Shown piece by piece: positions 28,601 to 43,600 of a DNA stretch of 64,000 nucleotides. Source of the DNA: Owenia fusiformis (taxonomy: Eukaryota > Annelida > Polychaeta > Sabellida > Oweniidae); NCBI GenBank assembly GCA_903813345.2, contig CAIIXF020000002.1:3078001-3142000 (forward strand), written 5' to 3'. The notes beneath the pieces are model-generated. The model saw only the letters and a program-made list of their open reading frames with translations, had not been told where the DNA came from and made no database searches. The translations under genes and the position numbers were made by a program. Position 1 is the first letter of the stretch. Every line of letters starts with the position of its first letter.

Positions 28601-31600
28601 TGTTATATTTTACTATGATAGGCTGTAGTGAATGTTGCCTTGTGATTTGTTGTAAACCTTCCCTCTTTTACAATACCCTACCACCTTCCTTTTCAGCTCA
28701 CATGTTTAATTTGAAACTTAATAAGAAATTGTTGTGCATCAGATTTTGATATTATCTTAAATAATCCCAATAATTTTAACTTGACATGTAAAGTATTATT
28801 ATGATTATAAAGATGATAATTATGAGATTATAATCATTCTGAAAAACGTTCTTAATTCATATAGTCTCGGACCCTCGGGGTGGGGGGGGGGGGTCACAGA
28901 TGTTTAGCAAGACTGTTATTCGATAGTTCACTTTATTGTGATGTTTTTTTCTCTTATTATTCAATTTTGCAATATTCTTTAATGTATGGGATTGGTCACT
29001 CAAAATTCAATCTGAACATGCACAAATGTAACATCTTATCTGAGTATTTAATCTGAATATTCAATTTGGACATTTATTCTGAACATTCAATTTGGACATT
29101 TATTCTGAACATTCAATTTGGACATTTATTCTGAACATTCAATTTGGACATTTATTCTGAACATTCAATTTGGACATTTATTCTGAACATTCAATTTGGA
29201 CATTTATTCTGAACATTCAATTTGGACATTTATTCTGAACATGTACAGATCTGAACATTCAGTGTGAACAAACAGCGAAAGTGTCACTGCTGAGACAGTA
29301 TTCAATAAACTGAACTTTGATGCGTTTAATTCTATTATTCATGAAAAGTATTGGTTTGATGTGAATATGAATACCTTTTTTAATTTCAGAGGGAATTGGA
29401 GGTAGAGTAATGCTTTAATCAAGTAAATGTCACACTTTTGTACAGCTTTATATAGAATGCCTCTTTCTGAAGGCATTTTTCATAAAGCACAGACAGTGTG
29501 TACCAAGCACACACACACATACTGTATTTTCAAATCATTTGAAACAAAACTCCACCCTTATAGAAAATGCAGTACATTAATTAATGCTATGGTGGTCAGT
29601 AGTGCCTTACTTGTAATTTGCTCGTTCTTTAATATAATTATATATTCAACTTTTAACCAATAATACAGAGGCTTGTAAAATAAAAAATGATTATATTTCA
29701 CTCCTCTGAGTTTTCCTCAAGATAAAACAATGATTTCTGCAAATTACATTCTGCGGGAGGAAAGCCATTTACACTTGAATTCTCTGGAATTTCTTTCAAA
29801 AATGTGAGAAATGAAAATATTGAGTTCCTTATGGTGTGCTACCATCTGGTGAGTAAAACAAAATAATTGAAATTATTCTGTGGTTTAGGACGGAATCATG
29901 CATTTTATTAATTCTGAAATACCAAATTTATGTTAGCTCAGCGTGAGATTCGTCATTAATTGAACAAAACTCAAGATTCTGTAAATCTGTAAGTGGATTA
30001 AAGTCAGATGAGTGATCTTAATGCTTGTACGTTATATCTTATATGTGGCTTTATGCAATAAAATATCAATAAGCAAAATTAAAGTATAAAACTTGCTTTA
30101 TATTCAAGGCAACAGCTGAGATTGTATACATATCCAATCTTGAATATGGCCTGAATTAATAATGAAATTGGCTTAGATTCCAAAATAAGGCCTCGCTAAA
30201 AAGAGGGCCTCTGGGAGTGCCAGGGAACCTTAAATCTGAATCCTATGACCAGCCTTATAAGAACTCAATAATCATACCAAATAAAAGCTTGATGTTTCAG
30301 GTTCTCACTCCACTCTTCATTAGTATTGTGATATGAGCCTGGCCATGGGAAAACCGGTCTTATCACAAAAATTAAAATTGTGCTACAGAGCCAAAAATGT
30401 GCTCAAGATTAAGAGGAAAATTTGCTAAATTCAAATCAGTCTTTTGGTCTATATCTGCAAGAAAAAATTGTTAACACGTAAGCCATGGCTAATTTGAAAG
30501 GTCTCTTTGTGTTTTTTAAGATAAACAAAAAATCAAAAATTGAAAAATATGTGATAAGATCCCTTTTCCTGTGGCCTGGCTCATATAATCTCTATTGCCA
30601 ACAAAAACAATAACATTGATTTTGAGCTTTGTTTACAAAACAACATGAATTATTGATAAAGCTGCCACATTTATTGATATTGGCATTGATTGATATTATA
30701 TTATAAGATTGGCCTGGGAATCACTGTGAGCCTCCATCAATAAAATTCTAGATTCAGAAGATTTGTTGTAATGTTTAGATTTATTGGACTTTCCCCGTTT
30801 AACATACAAATTTGATTTTGGAACATTTAACCCTTCAATTTTAAAGAGTTAACTCTTGGATCTGGGGCATTCAATCTTTTAACTTGGGGAATTCAACCCT
30901 TGAATTTGGGAAAATCAACCCTTGAGGTTGTGACATTCAACTTTTGAATTTTGGACATTCAACCCTGGATAATCATTCCTTGAATTAAGGACATTTCCCC
31001 CAAGGATTATTCTATAGAAAAGTTAAAATAATAGACGAAAAACAATATGTTGTGAAATTGATATTTACAACAAATATTTCATTTTGTTCACTTAGGGATG
31101 GAGACCCGGCTCATGAGGAGTAATCTTTATTTGAAAATAGTTTTAGATTTAAAGTTTTAGATTTTGCTTCATGGAGATTTCTAACATTATTCAGTACACA
31201 ACATCTCTCACATCTCTCAGCATAAATTTATATCTTAGTATAGCAAATTCTTTCAGCACAAAAATATCTCGACATAAAAACTGGAAATAAAAGCACATAA
31301 TAATCATAACATTATCTTTCAGCATAAAATCAAATTTCACCATATTATATCTGAACAATATTATCAATGCTCAACTTCATATGACATTAAAATGACATCA
31401 TATGACATATAAATGATGATGTCATTCGTCTCAAATCAGTTATCAAAATTTAAAAAAATGAAAAGATGTTGTGTACTGTTAAATGAAAAATCCAGTGTGT
31501 TGCTTCGATTTACTTCCAAATGCAGTTTTAGAAAATGAAATTGCTTAAATTGCACAAATGCTAATACTCAATTTTTGTATTGTATTTATTTCAACAAATG

Positions 31601-34600
31601 CAGTTTTATATATAAAATCACCGGATCCACTCATCGGACCAAACATAGTTGGTTCTTAATAGATGTCTCTCTTTTAGAAGGTTTGACGCACTTTAGACAA
31701 ATTTTCTGTATTTTTTAACTTTTACACAAATATATGAAAACTTTTATGAAAAATCTTTACATTAGTTCATTACTTTACCATTAGGGGATCATGTCAATAT
31801 ATCAATATTGTCCAAAATGTGATGAATTATTTTTCAAATTGAGCCATCCCCTCAATAGCAAAATGCATAAGAACCTTTTTGATTTTTCAAATAAAGGTTG
31901 ATTTTTTTACCTTTATTGATTTTTCAAATAAAGGTTGATTTCTTTAAAAAAAATGTCAATACAAATATATTAATTACTTAACATTATGGAATTTTCCCAT
32001 TTCTTATATTTGATTATGTTTGTGGGCACATTGGTATATTGTCATTACCCTTAAATTTGTGATTGCTTTAAATATTGTAATTTATTCTTGCATTATAAAG
32101 ACAAAATATAATATCATTAAGTATCAACTCTACTATTGGTAGTAAGTAGATCTAGTTAAAAAAATTGATAAAAATAAAATGAAAAAACTAGTGTTTGTCA
32201 GTGCTTTATAGATAGGAATTACGGCAATAGTACATATGTTAATTTATACAATAAAACAGAGTGTTCAAATTTTATTATCGAAATATTGCTTATATTACAC
32301 ACATTAATAAGAGAGAAGGCATATTTATGATCAATTGAAAATTACCTTTATTTTTCTCAATAAAATAGATTATTGTATATTAATAGATAAGAGGTATTAT
32401 ACTACTTACTTCTATTTAAGGTTACACTTTATGCCTTGCTTAAATATTATGACATCAACTTCCAGATCTAAGTCAACGAGTGCAGGGATGCATGCGTGGA
32501 AGAAAAAAGATTCAATAACGGACAAAGAGAAACTTTTCCGCACAAAGAAGTCTGTTCATCCTTCGTTATCGCATAATCGCACTCAGTCCTTTGACTATAC
32601 AAAGATTGAAATACCTACCGTCACATTTAATAAAAGCACAGACCATTCCGACTCTGATTTAGAGTAAGTAGTGTCTAAATATCGTGAAGAAGCTGTAAAG
32701 CCAGAACATTTTGATCGACCTTTCCAATAAATCTTGACCGCTTTTGGTAAATTAAAGAATTGGCTTAATTTATGATTTCATACTGTTGGATTTTTAGATT
32801 GAAGAGAGCAAAAAAGTTTTTCGAAATTAACTCTCAACTCATCTCTTGAAGTTGTTTTTTTTATTCCCTTTTTTTATTCATAGAAAACATTTTTATGGTG
32901 TTTTTAAGAAAGTTTAATTTTAAAAAAGTAAAATTTAATCTTTAACATGTATTTTAGCTTAGATGACATTGATTTACTCAGCAAAACATTGGACGATCCC
33001 TTTGATTCCAAGATAAGAAAAAGCCCTAATATTCCGCCAAGACGTCCATTAGAAAGAAAACCGGCGATTATTGCTGAGAAAAGTGATGGGAGCTCTTCAA
33101 GTGAGGAGGCTAATTTGGAAGATGTGTATCTAAAACACGCATCTGAAAGGTAACCTAAAGAAATTAAATAAATCGGCTTATTTGATAAAATTATGTATTA
33201 TTCCTGATGCATTAAATCCAAGATTTTTACTGTTTTAACAGCCAACGTTTCAGCTAGTTTATTTTAATGAAAATGTACAACTGTGATGACACTAGTTTGT
33301 GTTTATGTATCAATTTATTAAGTGAAAACTGTCCTCTTTCAGAACTCACGGTCCCCCTCCCCCAGTGGTCACCAGAAAATCAAAGTCCTCTACGAGTAAA
33401 GAGTCCACTGCGAGCATGGGAAGTGGAGGTAGCGGGAAAAGTGGCAGTACAACGGAGATTGGAATCGACTTTGAGTTTGATTTGAAAGTTGAAATTGAAA
33501 GTGGGCAATGCGTGCTGCATCCAAAACATACTGAAGATGCAGAAGAAAATGTGAAAAAGTAAATTTCATTTTTCAATGTTTGATTGGTGTGGAAAACTAA
33601 AAGGCTTGTGATTTTTTAGAGGCTTTTGTAGGGTTTCAAACATCGGCAATGCAAATCTGAATAGGAGGTGCAAAACTAAGTAAACAATATAGGATATTCA
33701 TGGCTGGGGCATAGTCTTAAAATTGTTCGTCTATTTCCTGTGAAATATTGTTGAGACAAATGCCTCATAGATACTGTAAACTCCCTGTTAGGAGATATTT
33801 ACCTAGATAGGCATATCTCCCTCTCGATAAACCCCATATCCAAAACCTTCCAGTACATAACCCTTATGTAACATATATGTATGATTCTTACTCCTTTGTT
33901 CCGCCATTGTAGGGGAGTTAAGAAAACTATGTCTGGCCTTTCATCGGACAGCAGTCCCATTTTGGGGAGGAAGAAAACAGGGAAGAAAGATTCAACAGCC
34001 AAGTTGAAACAACAGCAGAGTCAGCAATCATTAGAGAATACAACGTTCTTCCTCCCTGGATTGGATGTTAAGGTAAATATTTTCAAAATTTAATTAAGAT
34101 TTAGGGGTAGAAGACCCAATACAACGTTCTTCCTCCCTGGATTGGATGTTAAGGTAAATATTTTCAAAATTTAATTAAGATTTAGGGGTAGAAGACCCAA
34201 TACAATGTTCTTCCTCCCTGGCTTGGATGTTAAGGTAAATGTTTTCAAAGTTTAATTAAGTTTTAGGGGTAGAAGACCCAATACAACGTTCTTCCTCCCT
34301 GGCTTGGATGTTAAGGTAGGTGTCTTCAAAATTTAATTAAGTTTTAGGGGTTGACTACACTAGCCTTTAGGAAGACCCGATACAACGTTCTTCCTCCCTG
34401 GATTGGATGTTAAGGTACGGGTCTTCAAAATTTAATTTAGTTTTAGGGGTTGACTACACTAGCCCTTAGGAAGACCAAATACAACGTTCTTCCTCCCTGG
34501 ATTGGATGTTAAGGTACGGGTCTTCAAAATTTAATTTAGTTTTAGGGGTTGACTACACTAGCCCTTAGGAAGACCAAATACAACGTTCTTCCTCCCTGGC

Positions 34601-37600
34601 TTGGATGTTAAGGTAGGGGTCTTCAAAATTTAATTTAGTTTTAGGGGTTGACTACACTAGCCTTTATGAAGACCCAATACAACGTTCTTCCTCCCTGGCT
34701 TGGATGTTAAGGTAAATGTTTTCAAAGTTTAATTAAGTTTTAGGGGTTGACTACACTAGCCTTTATGAAGACCCAATACAATTTTCTTCCTCCCTGGCTT
34801 GGATGTTAAGGTAGCGGTCTTCAAAATTTAATTTCAGTTCTTAGTTTTAGGGATGGGTTACACTAGCCTTTAAGTGGACCTAATATTTTGTCATTTAAGC
34901 CTAAAGATGTGTATTTTTAGCTACATTTAAAAAAGGCTTGATGTTCGCTGAAAATTGGTCTCTTTGAAAAAATGGGGATATTTTTATTTAAAATTTGGGC
35001 CAAAATAGATTAATGTAGTATTAATGTCAGAATTGGAAATTATATGAGAAAAAACAACATTCTGCCTGCTTTGAATTTTGTAACAAAATGAATTCATTAC
35101 CGATTAGATTATTGTGGGTACAATCCCATTATTGGCACTGTTATTAAATGAACATTGACGTACAACCAAAAAAAGTCACATTTAAAGATATTGTTAATGT
35201 ATTTCAATTTAAATGATGTACATGTATTTACTTTGCAAAGCTGTACACTTTTTTGCAGATCACTTATTTTTAGATTTTTAGATTTGCTGTTCTTCGAATT
35301 CCAGTTCTATTTTGATATTTTCAGTTAATTTTCAGTCCTATTTTGGTATCCAAAGTAAATATCTTTGTCCAATTTGTGATGGTGCTATACTAATCAAAAC
35401 ATTATCCTATTTCACTATTCCAAGCTCATATCCAATCCTATTTTTCGCAATTTCTCCCCGTAGTATTCATTCATGCGTTCATTTTGGGCAACTGTAAATG
35501 TATCTTTCCATCCATCACTCGTACCTACAAAAAGTATCATTTTTGTATTTAAGTATTTTATAATGAGATTAAAATGCAATTTTTAAATAACAGATTTGTA
35601 TACACAATAGTCCCTTTTTCATGCCTTGACAATGATGTTAATAAATAAAATATTATATTTTACTTTATTTTTATTTTACTTTGACACAGCCCCAAATCAT
35701 TTATTTCCCATACCTTTTCCCATATGTTGCAAAGAATCATCTTTCATGTTTAGAGACTCCCGTCCAGCCTTGAAGACGTCATTAGTTGCTGGGTTCTGGC
35801 TCATGTTTGAGAATTTAAGATGTTCCGCCATCTGGCCTATTGTCTCATCAGGGATGTCTTTTCCAAGGAATTCGGCCACATCTTTTATGACCTTCGGCAT
35901 ATCCTATAGAAAATTCAAACTATATAAAATAAGTTTACTGGTAGGAATCCTTTACCCTATTTTGGCAAAAAAAGGTTCTAGTTCGTTAAAATCTGTACTA
36001 TTTAATAGGCAGTAGTGAATACAGATTGTAGAATACAGAGTATGGGATATAGATGGTGAATACAGATTGTAGAATATAGAGTATGGGATATAGATGGTGA
36101 ATACAGATTGTAGAATACAGAGTATGGGATATAGATGGTGAATACAGATTGTAGAATACATCTGGTGACATTTCTTTACTCAAATCATTGGATAACATGA
36201 AATACACATACTGACCTGCTTCATGTCTTCAAATCTTATGAACAATATTTTGTTTCCCAAACTTTCCCTGTTCACCCACCATTTCTCCACTGCATCTATC
36301 CATGGCCCAAATGGAACTGAAATATAAATTGATTTCTTGACTCAAATCAAGGCCATTATAAGTTATTCAATGATTCAAATGAAATACAGAAAATATTTTT
36401 CCCGAGAAGGTCTGTATTTCACCACCCGGTACTAACTTCGACCGTTGATTTGAATTTTTGACCTACCAGATGCTCGAAAATCAAGGATTGCGGGTCTCAT
36501 ACTGCACCGTTTTTTTCTTCAAACTTATACCATTAAAAGCAAAACAAAATTGCCTTTCTGTCGGTGCATTATTTTATTGTAAAGAGTCCCTCATTCTAGC
36601 AGCGCTTTGGTCCCCAGCTGTTAGAAGGCCTCCTTACAGCTGGGGACCAAAATGCCGCTGGAAGTAGGGACTCTATTTAAGAGAATAAAGTACCCACAGA
36701 AAGAGATTTTTGTTATGCTTTGAATGGAACAAGTTTGAAGAAAAACGGTGCAGTATGAGACTCGTAATCCTTGATTTTCAAACATCCGGTAGGTCAAAAA
36801 TTCAAATTAACGGTCGAAGTTAGTACCGCATGTTCACGATTCGCTAGCAGATTGATATTCCTTCAAAATCTTTTCGGACTTGTTGTTTGCTAAAATATTT
36901 TATTATACAGTATGTTTGATTTTCTTTCTTTTCTCTTCAATTTCATCTGCTGGAAATGCAGTGTAGCGAAACGTTTTTTTACTTTCGTCTGCCATATTGG
37001 ATTTTTACTAGTTCTTACAAACAATGTGCATGCTTCATATTGATTTCTTATATTAACAGATGCATGTTTTCATCCTAAATTTATAAATTGTGATGATCTA
37101 CTGAAAGCGATAGGGGACATGCGCATAATTCAAAATCGAATGGAGTTTTAACATGGGAGTGATATCACACACCGCGGCCCAGTCAAGTAGATTTTATCGC
37201 TCACTGAATGAATTACAGGGGCCGCGTTGTGCAAAGTTAATTAAAATAAAGTGCGCAGAAATTCCGGCATTCAGTGCGCGATGAAAAAATGATTATCTGT
37301 GAATAAAAAACGAATAAAAATTCGTGGCACCACGAATTTGATTTTTTTCAAAAGACTGCGGAGTGAACCAGCGAAATGACAATTTTGGATAATATTGATG
37401 GCTCTAACGAGGAGAACTTTGAGATTTCCTGATTCTAGCGCGCAGCACATCCAGGACATGCTTACTTTTATCAGATTCGATTCTAATATGGTTTCAAAGA
37501 TAATGTTCATTAAAAGAGGGCGTATGCATACAGATTACACGTGGCGTTGTGTTGAAGTGACCCTTGCAAAGGGTTCCATTGAAAATATATTATTTTGGGC

Positions 37601-40600
37601 CATTTCATATCTTTTAATTGATATTGTATAAAATATTTTCAATGTTTGAAAATTATAATCTTATAAATAACATTTTATGTAATAAAACTGTAACGAAATG
37701 GTAAATACGGAATATGATGCAATACAATGCAGTGCAATATGATGTTATACAATGCAGTGCAATATGATGCAATACAATGTGGTGCAATATGATGTAATAC
37801 AATGCGGTGCAATATGATGCAATACAATGCAGAGCAATATGATGCAATACAATGCAGTGCAATATGATGCAATACAATGTAGTGTAATATGATGCAATAC
37901 AAAGCAGTGTTATATGATGCAAAAAATGCAGTGCAATATGATACAATACAATGTAGTGCAATATAATACAATAAAATGCAGTGCAATACGATGCAATACA
38001 ATACAGTGCAATATAATGCAATACAATGCAGTGCAATGCAATACAGTGCAAAACAATGCCGTGCAGTGCAATACAATGTAGTTCATTTCAATACAATGCA
38101 GTGCAATACAATGTGGTACAGTGCAATACAATGCAGTGCAATACAATACATCGCAGTTCAATACAGTGCAATACAATGTAGTGCAATGCAGTGCAATAAA
38201 ATACAATACAGTGCAATTCAATACAATGCAATACAACACAGTGCAATACAGTGCAGTGCAATACAATACAGTGCAATACAATACATCGCAGTTCAGTGCA
38301 GTGCAATACAATACAGTGCAATACAATACATCGCAGTTCAATACAGTGCAATACAATGTAGTGCAATGCAGTGCAATAAAATACAATACAGTGCAATTCA
38401 ATACAATGCAATACAATACAGTGCAATACAAAACAATGCTGTGCAATAGAATACAGTACACTGCAGTACAATACAATGCAGTGCAATAAAATACAATGCA
38501 GTGTAATAAAATGCAGTGTAATTCAAGACAATGCAATACAATACTGTGCAATACAATACAGTGCAATATAATACAATGCAGTGCACTGCAATGTAATGCA
38601 ATACAATATGGTGCTGTGCAATATATTGCAGTGCAATTCAAAACAATGCAGTGTAATACAATGCAGTGTAACACAATGTGGTACAGTGCAATACATTATA
38701 ATGCAGTGCAATACAATACAATGCAGCACAATACAATGTAGTACACTGCAATACAATACAATGCAGTGCAATAAAGTACAATGCAGTGCAATATAATATA
38801 ATACAGTGCAATACAGTACAATATAATGCAATAGAATACAATACAGTGCAATACAATAAAATGCAGTGAAATACAATAAAATGCAGTACAATACAATACA
38901 ATGATGTGCTATACAATACAATACAATGCAATGAAATGCAATTCAATGCTATGAATGTACACCTTCTACAGTCAAATAAACACAGATAAAATTGTAATAG
39001 TATGTTAGTGTATGGAGTTTGAAGTGGGTTGGGGATACAATTTCCAGTCTGCTGATTGATGACTTAATAACTTAGAAAAGATCTCCTAGCTTTTAACAGG
39101 TGGCACTTATGTCTACCTTATGTTCTTGAACAATCTCGTCTAAGAATACAGACCCGTATCCTGGATTAACCTGGGGGAGTGGTTTTACCAAGGGGGAGAT
39201 TTTGCCAAGAGGGGGGAGCTTTTTGACAGTTATGGCAAAAAATCATGCGAAAAGTGCTAAGAATGGTGAAAAACTGCATGATTTTGAACGAATATTTGGC
39301 AAGGGGGAGGGGGGTGAGGCCCCCTGGCTACGGCCATGGAATACATATAGGAACTTTCCTTCTACCAGAAGAAATGGTATACAGGTATTACATCAATCAT
39401 TCTGGTATTTTGTATACGAAGGTCTGTAGATACTTTATTGAAAGATGGCAGTGTACACCGTGTACTACCATTTTGAGGTCAGTTTGACTTTATAATTCTG
39501 CGCACTATAATCTGTAATTCTCATAGATATCCTCTCTAGAGGCATCACTGTGATCCAAAATTACAATTTCGCAGGTCAAGTCTGCAGTCTTTCGAAAAAA
39601 GTTGAATTCGTTGTGCTACCCTTTCTTGTTGGGCATTTATTAACAGAAAACTATAATTACATCGCGCCAGCATATACAAGCTTCAGCGCGATATTTTGAG
39701 TGTGGTAATAAATAAAGTGCGCAGAAATCGATCTTACTGGGCCGCGGTGTACGATATCACTCATAAACAATTTTTAATTGCGCACTGAATGAATTACAGG
39801 GGTTGTGCAAAGTGAATTAAATAAATAAAGTGCGCAGAAATATATCTGACTGGGCCGCGGTGTGTGATATCACTCCCATGTTAAAACTCCATTGAATTTT
39901 AAATTCTGCGGTGTATCCCCTTTCACTTTCCGTAGATGATCACAGTATCATTTCCTGATATTTAAATCTAATATTTCTAGCAAAATGCAAAGATTAGCAC
40001 ACATCGGTGTAAATTAATCGGCATTGATTTTTTCAGTAATAGTCATATCCTGGATATTGTTCACCCTGTGCCTTGTTATTTTATGGTAAAATGTACAGTT
40101 TATTTATGAATGAACATCATGGAGTACAGATATCATCTACTGCACTTAACGTTAACACATACTCGATCAACAGTTATCTAACACTAAACAACAAGTCAAG
40201 TGGTGTTTGAAAAACCAAGTATCACAATTCAAAACCTCATGATACTGTTTGTACAATACTTACAATTGGCTATGTCATCTGTTAGTTGATATTTTAGCAA
40301 TAATTCTGCATCAGGTTTTTTCTCATAAAACATATCATTTGCGGATGACTGGTTTAACTTGTGGAAACTCGCTAGCACAGATTTGGGGTTCCTGAGAACG
40401 ATTATTACCTAGAGTAAATAGAAAAAATCATTTAGATGTCAAATAAGTTTGTCAAGTAGGTAAAATGTATAGTTCGATATCAAGAATATGAGAGAAGAAA
40501 CAATTTCATATATGGAATGTTGGAAGAGTTTAAATTCCATATATGGAATATGGAAGGAGTAATGATTTAATACAAGTAATGTGAGGGGAGCTTAGATTCT

Positions 40601-43600
40601 ATACATGGCATGGCATGGTTTCAGTGTCACTCATTTATCAAAGTGCATATACAGTAGTTAAAACATTTTCTTTTTTTTTATTTATATATTTATACAAAGA
40701 ATACACAAAAGGTACATATTATATATAAGGCAAATGGGAGAAATTAAAACTTCATATTAAGGAATGTGGGGGCAGAAGTGAGTAGCTCCCACAATTCTTC
40801 CATATTCTATCGTATACTGGGATTCCCCATTATATGACGTCCAATCAAATTGTAGTATGTGATCACTTGAGCAATCATGAGCACGTGCTCATTCAGTGCT
40901 GCGCATGCGTGAAGTGAAATTTTAAATCGTGGAAATTGCGTTTATTTCAGTTTAACATCGTTTCAACATCATCATTTCAAAACTATGATAATACTATTGA
41001 AGTTACTCGATCCAAACTTGTAGAGAATACTCATAAAACAACAGCGAACATTCCGAGATCCATTTCAATGACAAATGAGGCCTGTTTACAAATTGGTCAT
41101 CGAACGTGCCGAATACTACAGGTCATCTTTGGGAAATCTCCATGGGGGAGTTTGAATTTCTATATTTATAGGAATGTGGGAGGAGTTTGAATTTCTATAT
41201 TTAGGAAAGTGAGAGCAGTTTGAATTATGTATAAGGAATATGATATGAACTTGGATTGTATATTTGGCAACCTTAGACACTCACTTATCCTATCATACTG
41301 AAGATGGCCAAATAAGTACAGAAATGAATCAATTCCATATATTGAAGGAATGCAAGTGGAGTTGTGATTCCATATAAGGAATATGGGAGTTCTTGAATTC
41401 CAAATATGGAATTGTTGTTCCCTACCTTACATTTGGCCTTTCTCACATCTTCAGGAAGCATATCATAACCCAAATGAGTGGAAAACAGTCTTGGTGATGG
41501 TTCTTTCTCGGCCTCTTCCATGGGGTTTGGCCCCCATTCACCTGCAAGGGCATCCACTTTTCCTTTTATAGCTGAAAGAGCAAAAAGAGCAAATCGCAGT
41601 GTTCCATACTTGATAGGAATATCTCATTATTATGTCACCACCAGAAAGTGGTGACATATTATAATGCTACAGTCTCAAATTTTTTTGTGAAACATATTTA
41701 GTGGTTGGTGTTTGGGATTTGGCTGTTGGTGTTTGGTATTTAGTGGTTGGTGTTCAGTGTTTATAACAAATGGCAGATTGTGACATTTTGCATGTTAATG
41801 CTTTATTATGCTTTTCCCTTTTAAAAATGACCATATAAGACAATTTTTTGACAATGAAAAGTTAAGATACTTCAATAGCTATTACATACTGGTACTGTCT
41901 AATAAATTTGTTCGTCAATATCAGCCTTAAAAATTTACCAGGTTTTGAAAACTCCATCCAGATACTTCTGTCGTGTATATGGACATCTTTGACAGCATCT
42001 ATGTCCCCATTGGTCATCACCAAGTTCACCATAGCAATGCTCCAGTGGGTGCCTAGAAAATGAACAGATTCTTTATGTTATTTTTGACCAAATGAAAATT
42101 AAAAAGTTACTTTATTGTTGCTAAAACTCTAAAAACAAAAACGTTTAAAAAATTACAAAGAGTTTTTTGCAAGGGTTAAATGCTCAAAACTACTGTCAAC
42201 ACTTACCATTTGACCTTTGACCTGCATAAGCACTTGCCTTGCTATTCCTTATGATACTATTTATAGGTTTTCAGTCAACTTAAATCTTTAGTTTTTCTAA
42301 AATGAAGTATGCACTTTGAGTATTTTTAGAAAATTGACATGACAAGCAATAATATGAGCTAAAAATATTCTAAAATTGAAACACATTTTTTTGATTAGGT
42401 TACTTTCTAGGCATGATTCTCCCTTTTAAGAAATGAATACTCTTACCAGATCTGGGATATGAACTAAGCACAACATCGTCTTCCCGCATTTTGTAGTTGT
42501 CCATGTTTTCAATGCAGTCAAGATGAGTTGAGACTGTGGTGAACAATCTCCCCTTGATGAGCCTACTACGCTCTGTCAGCATTTTCGAGTCTTGAAAAAA
42601 AGCCATTTTTCTGATATCTAGTAAATTGTTGTAGATTGTTAGTTGCCTGGCTTCTTAGTACTGGTGTCTCAAAACGTGGAGAATCCAATATTTTTTGGTT
42701 GATGTTATACAGGTGTCTCAAAGTGCAATGTCTGTCTTAACAGGCATTTCACAATCATGTGTAATATTAAATCTTGTTATGAAAATTACTCTGTCAACTA
42801 CTTGTTCATTGTATGTTATCAGTTAATGTGTATATACAGCTTATTGACCTTGGACTACACTTGAAAATACACCCAACTCTAATTCTAAATAAAAGGGTAA
42901 TGCTTAAAAATGGTGTATTAAATAGGGAATTAAAAGCAAACAATATATTTAACTGTATAGAAAAGCAGATGATCTGACAGTTCAAAAATATATTTAAGGT
43001 GATGTATGCGTCACATATAAGATTATGATAGTAAACTTTAGGACCAAAGTTCATTCTGCAAATACAGATAGGCAGATGTGCAGTGTACTTTTAAGTGATA
43101 TAGCAGTCACTGTAACTCTCAGTTTTGCTTACATATTATTTTCACTAGTTATTCATTATTCCCACCTCTTATTATTTTGTGTCGTGAATAATCAGAAATC
43201 ATGTTTCTTACATTTGTATACATGCTTTTTGACTACTATACATATTTACTTGTTCCTTGTGTACATTATTTACCCTTATGTATTTTTTTCTTGACCCTTG
43301 TGCACACCCTTCTTAACCCTTGTACTGCTTGTCTATTTTGCACATTCTTCTTTGTGCAATTTTTTTGACCCACATGAAACTTTACTTGGCACTAGCAAAC
43401 CCACATGAAACTTTACTTGGCACTTGCAAACCCACATGAAACTTTACTTGGCACTTGCAAACCCACATGAAACTTTACTTGGCACTTGCAAACCCACATG
43501 AAACTTTATTTGGCACTTGCAAACCCACATGAAACTTTACTTGGCACTTGCAAACCCACAAGAAACTTTACTTGGCACTTGCAAACCCACATGAAACTTT

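Larger units (their letters stand above)
27701..32465 (+). other. BLTP1 intron 22 (4.8 kb)
   Basis: No gene on either strand. It holds a dispersed repeat (27990-28160), a 26-bp minisatellite (29053-29240), a poly-G tract at 28879-28892 and a weak run of GACATTCAACCCTTGAATTT-like units at about 30820-30990. Confidence 0.7.
37090..39943. mobile_element. Candidate 2.85-kb composite element with about 100-bp inverted ends
   Basis: The left arm (from 37090, GTGATGATCTACTGAAAGCG) and the right arm (ending 39943) are inverted copies sharing GGAGTTTTAACATGGGAGTG and ACACCGCGGCCCAGTCA. The right arm contains a second, tandem copy of AAAGTGCGCAGAAAT...GGGCCGCGGTGT. Inside are the pentamer satellite (37718-38950) and a separate TIR element (39150-39339). 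No transposase seen. Confidence 0.6.

Noticed and set aside
32335-32465. Upstream ATG of the exon 23 frame as a new gene start
   Set aside because: The frame before 32466 is AT-rich intron; the RSKS start at the acceptor aligns with BLTP1.
37653-38946. Many long ORFs on both strands (up to 254 codons), Cys/His/Ile- or Gln/Tyr/Asn-rich
   Set aside because: They are translations of the pentamer satellite, which keeps several frames open. No start context, no domain, and overlapping on both strands.
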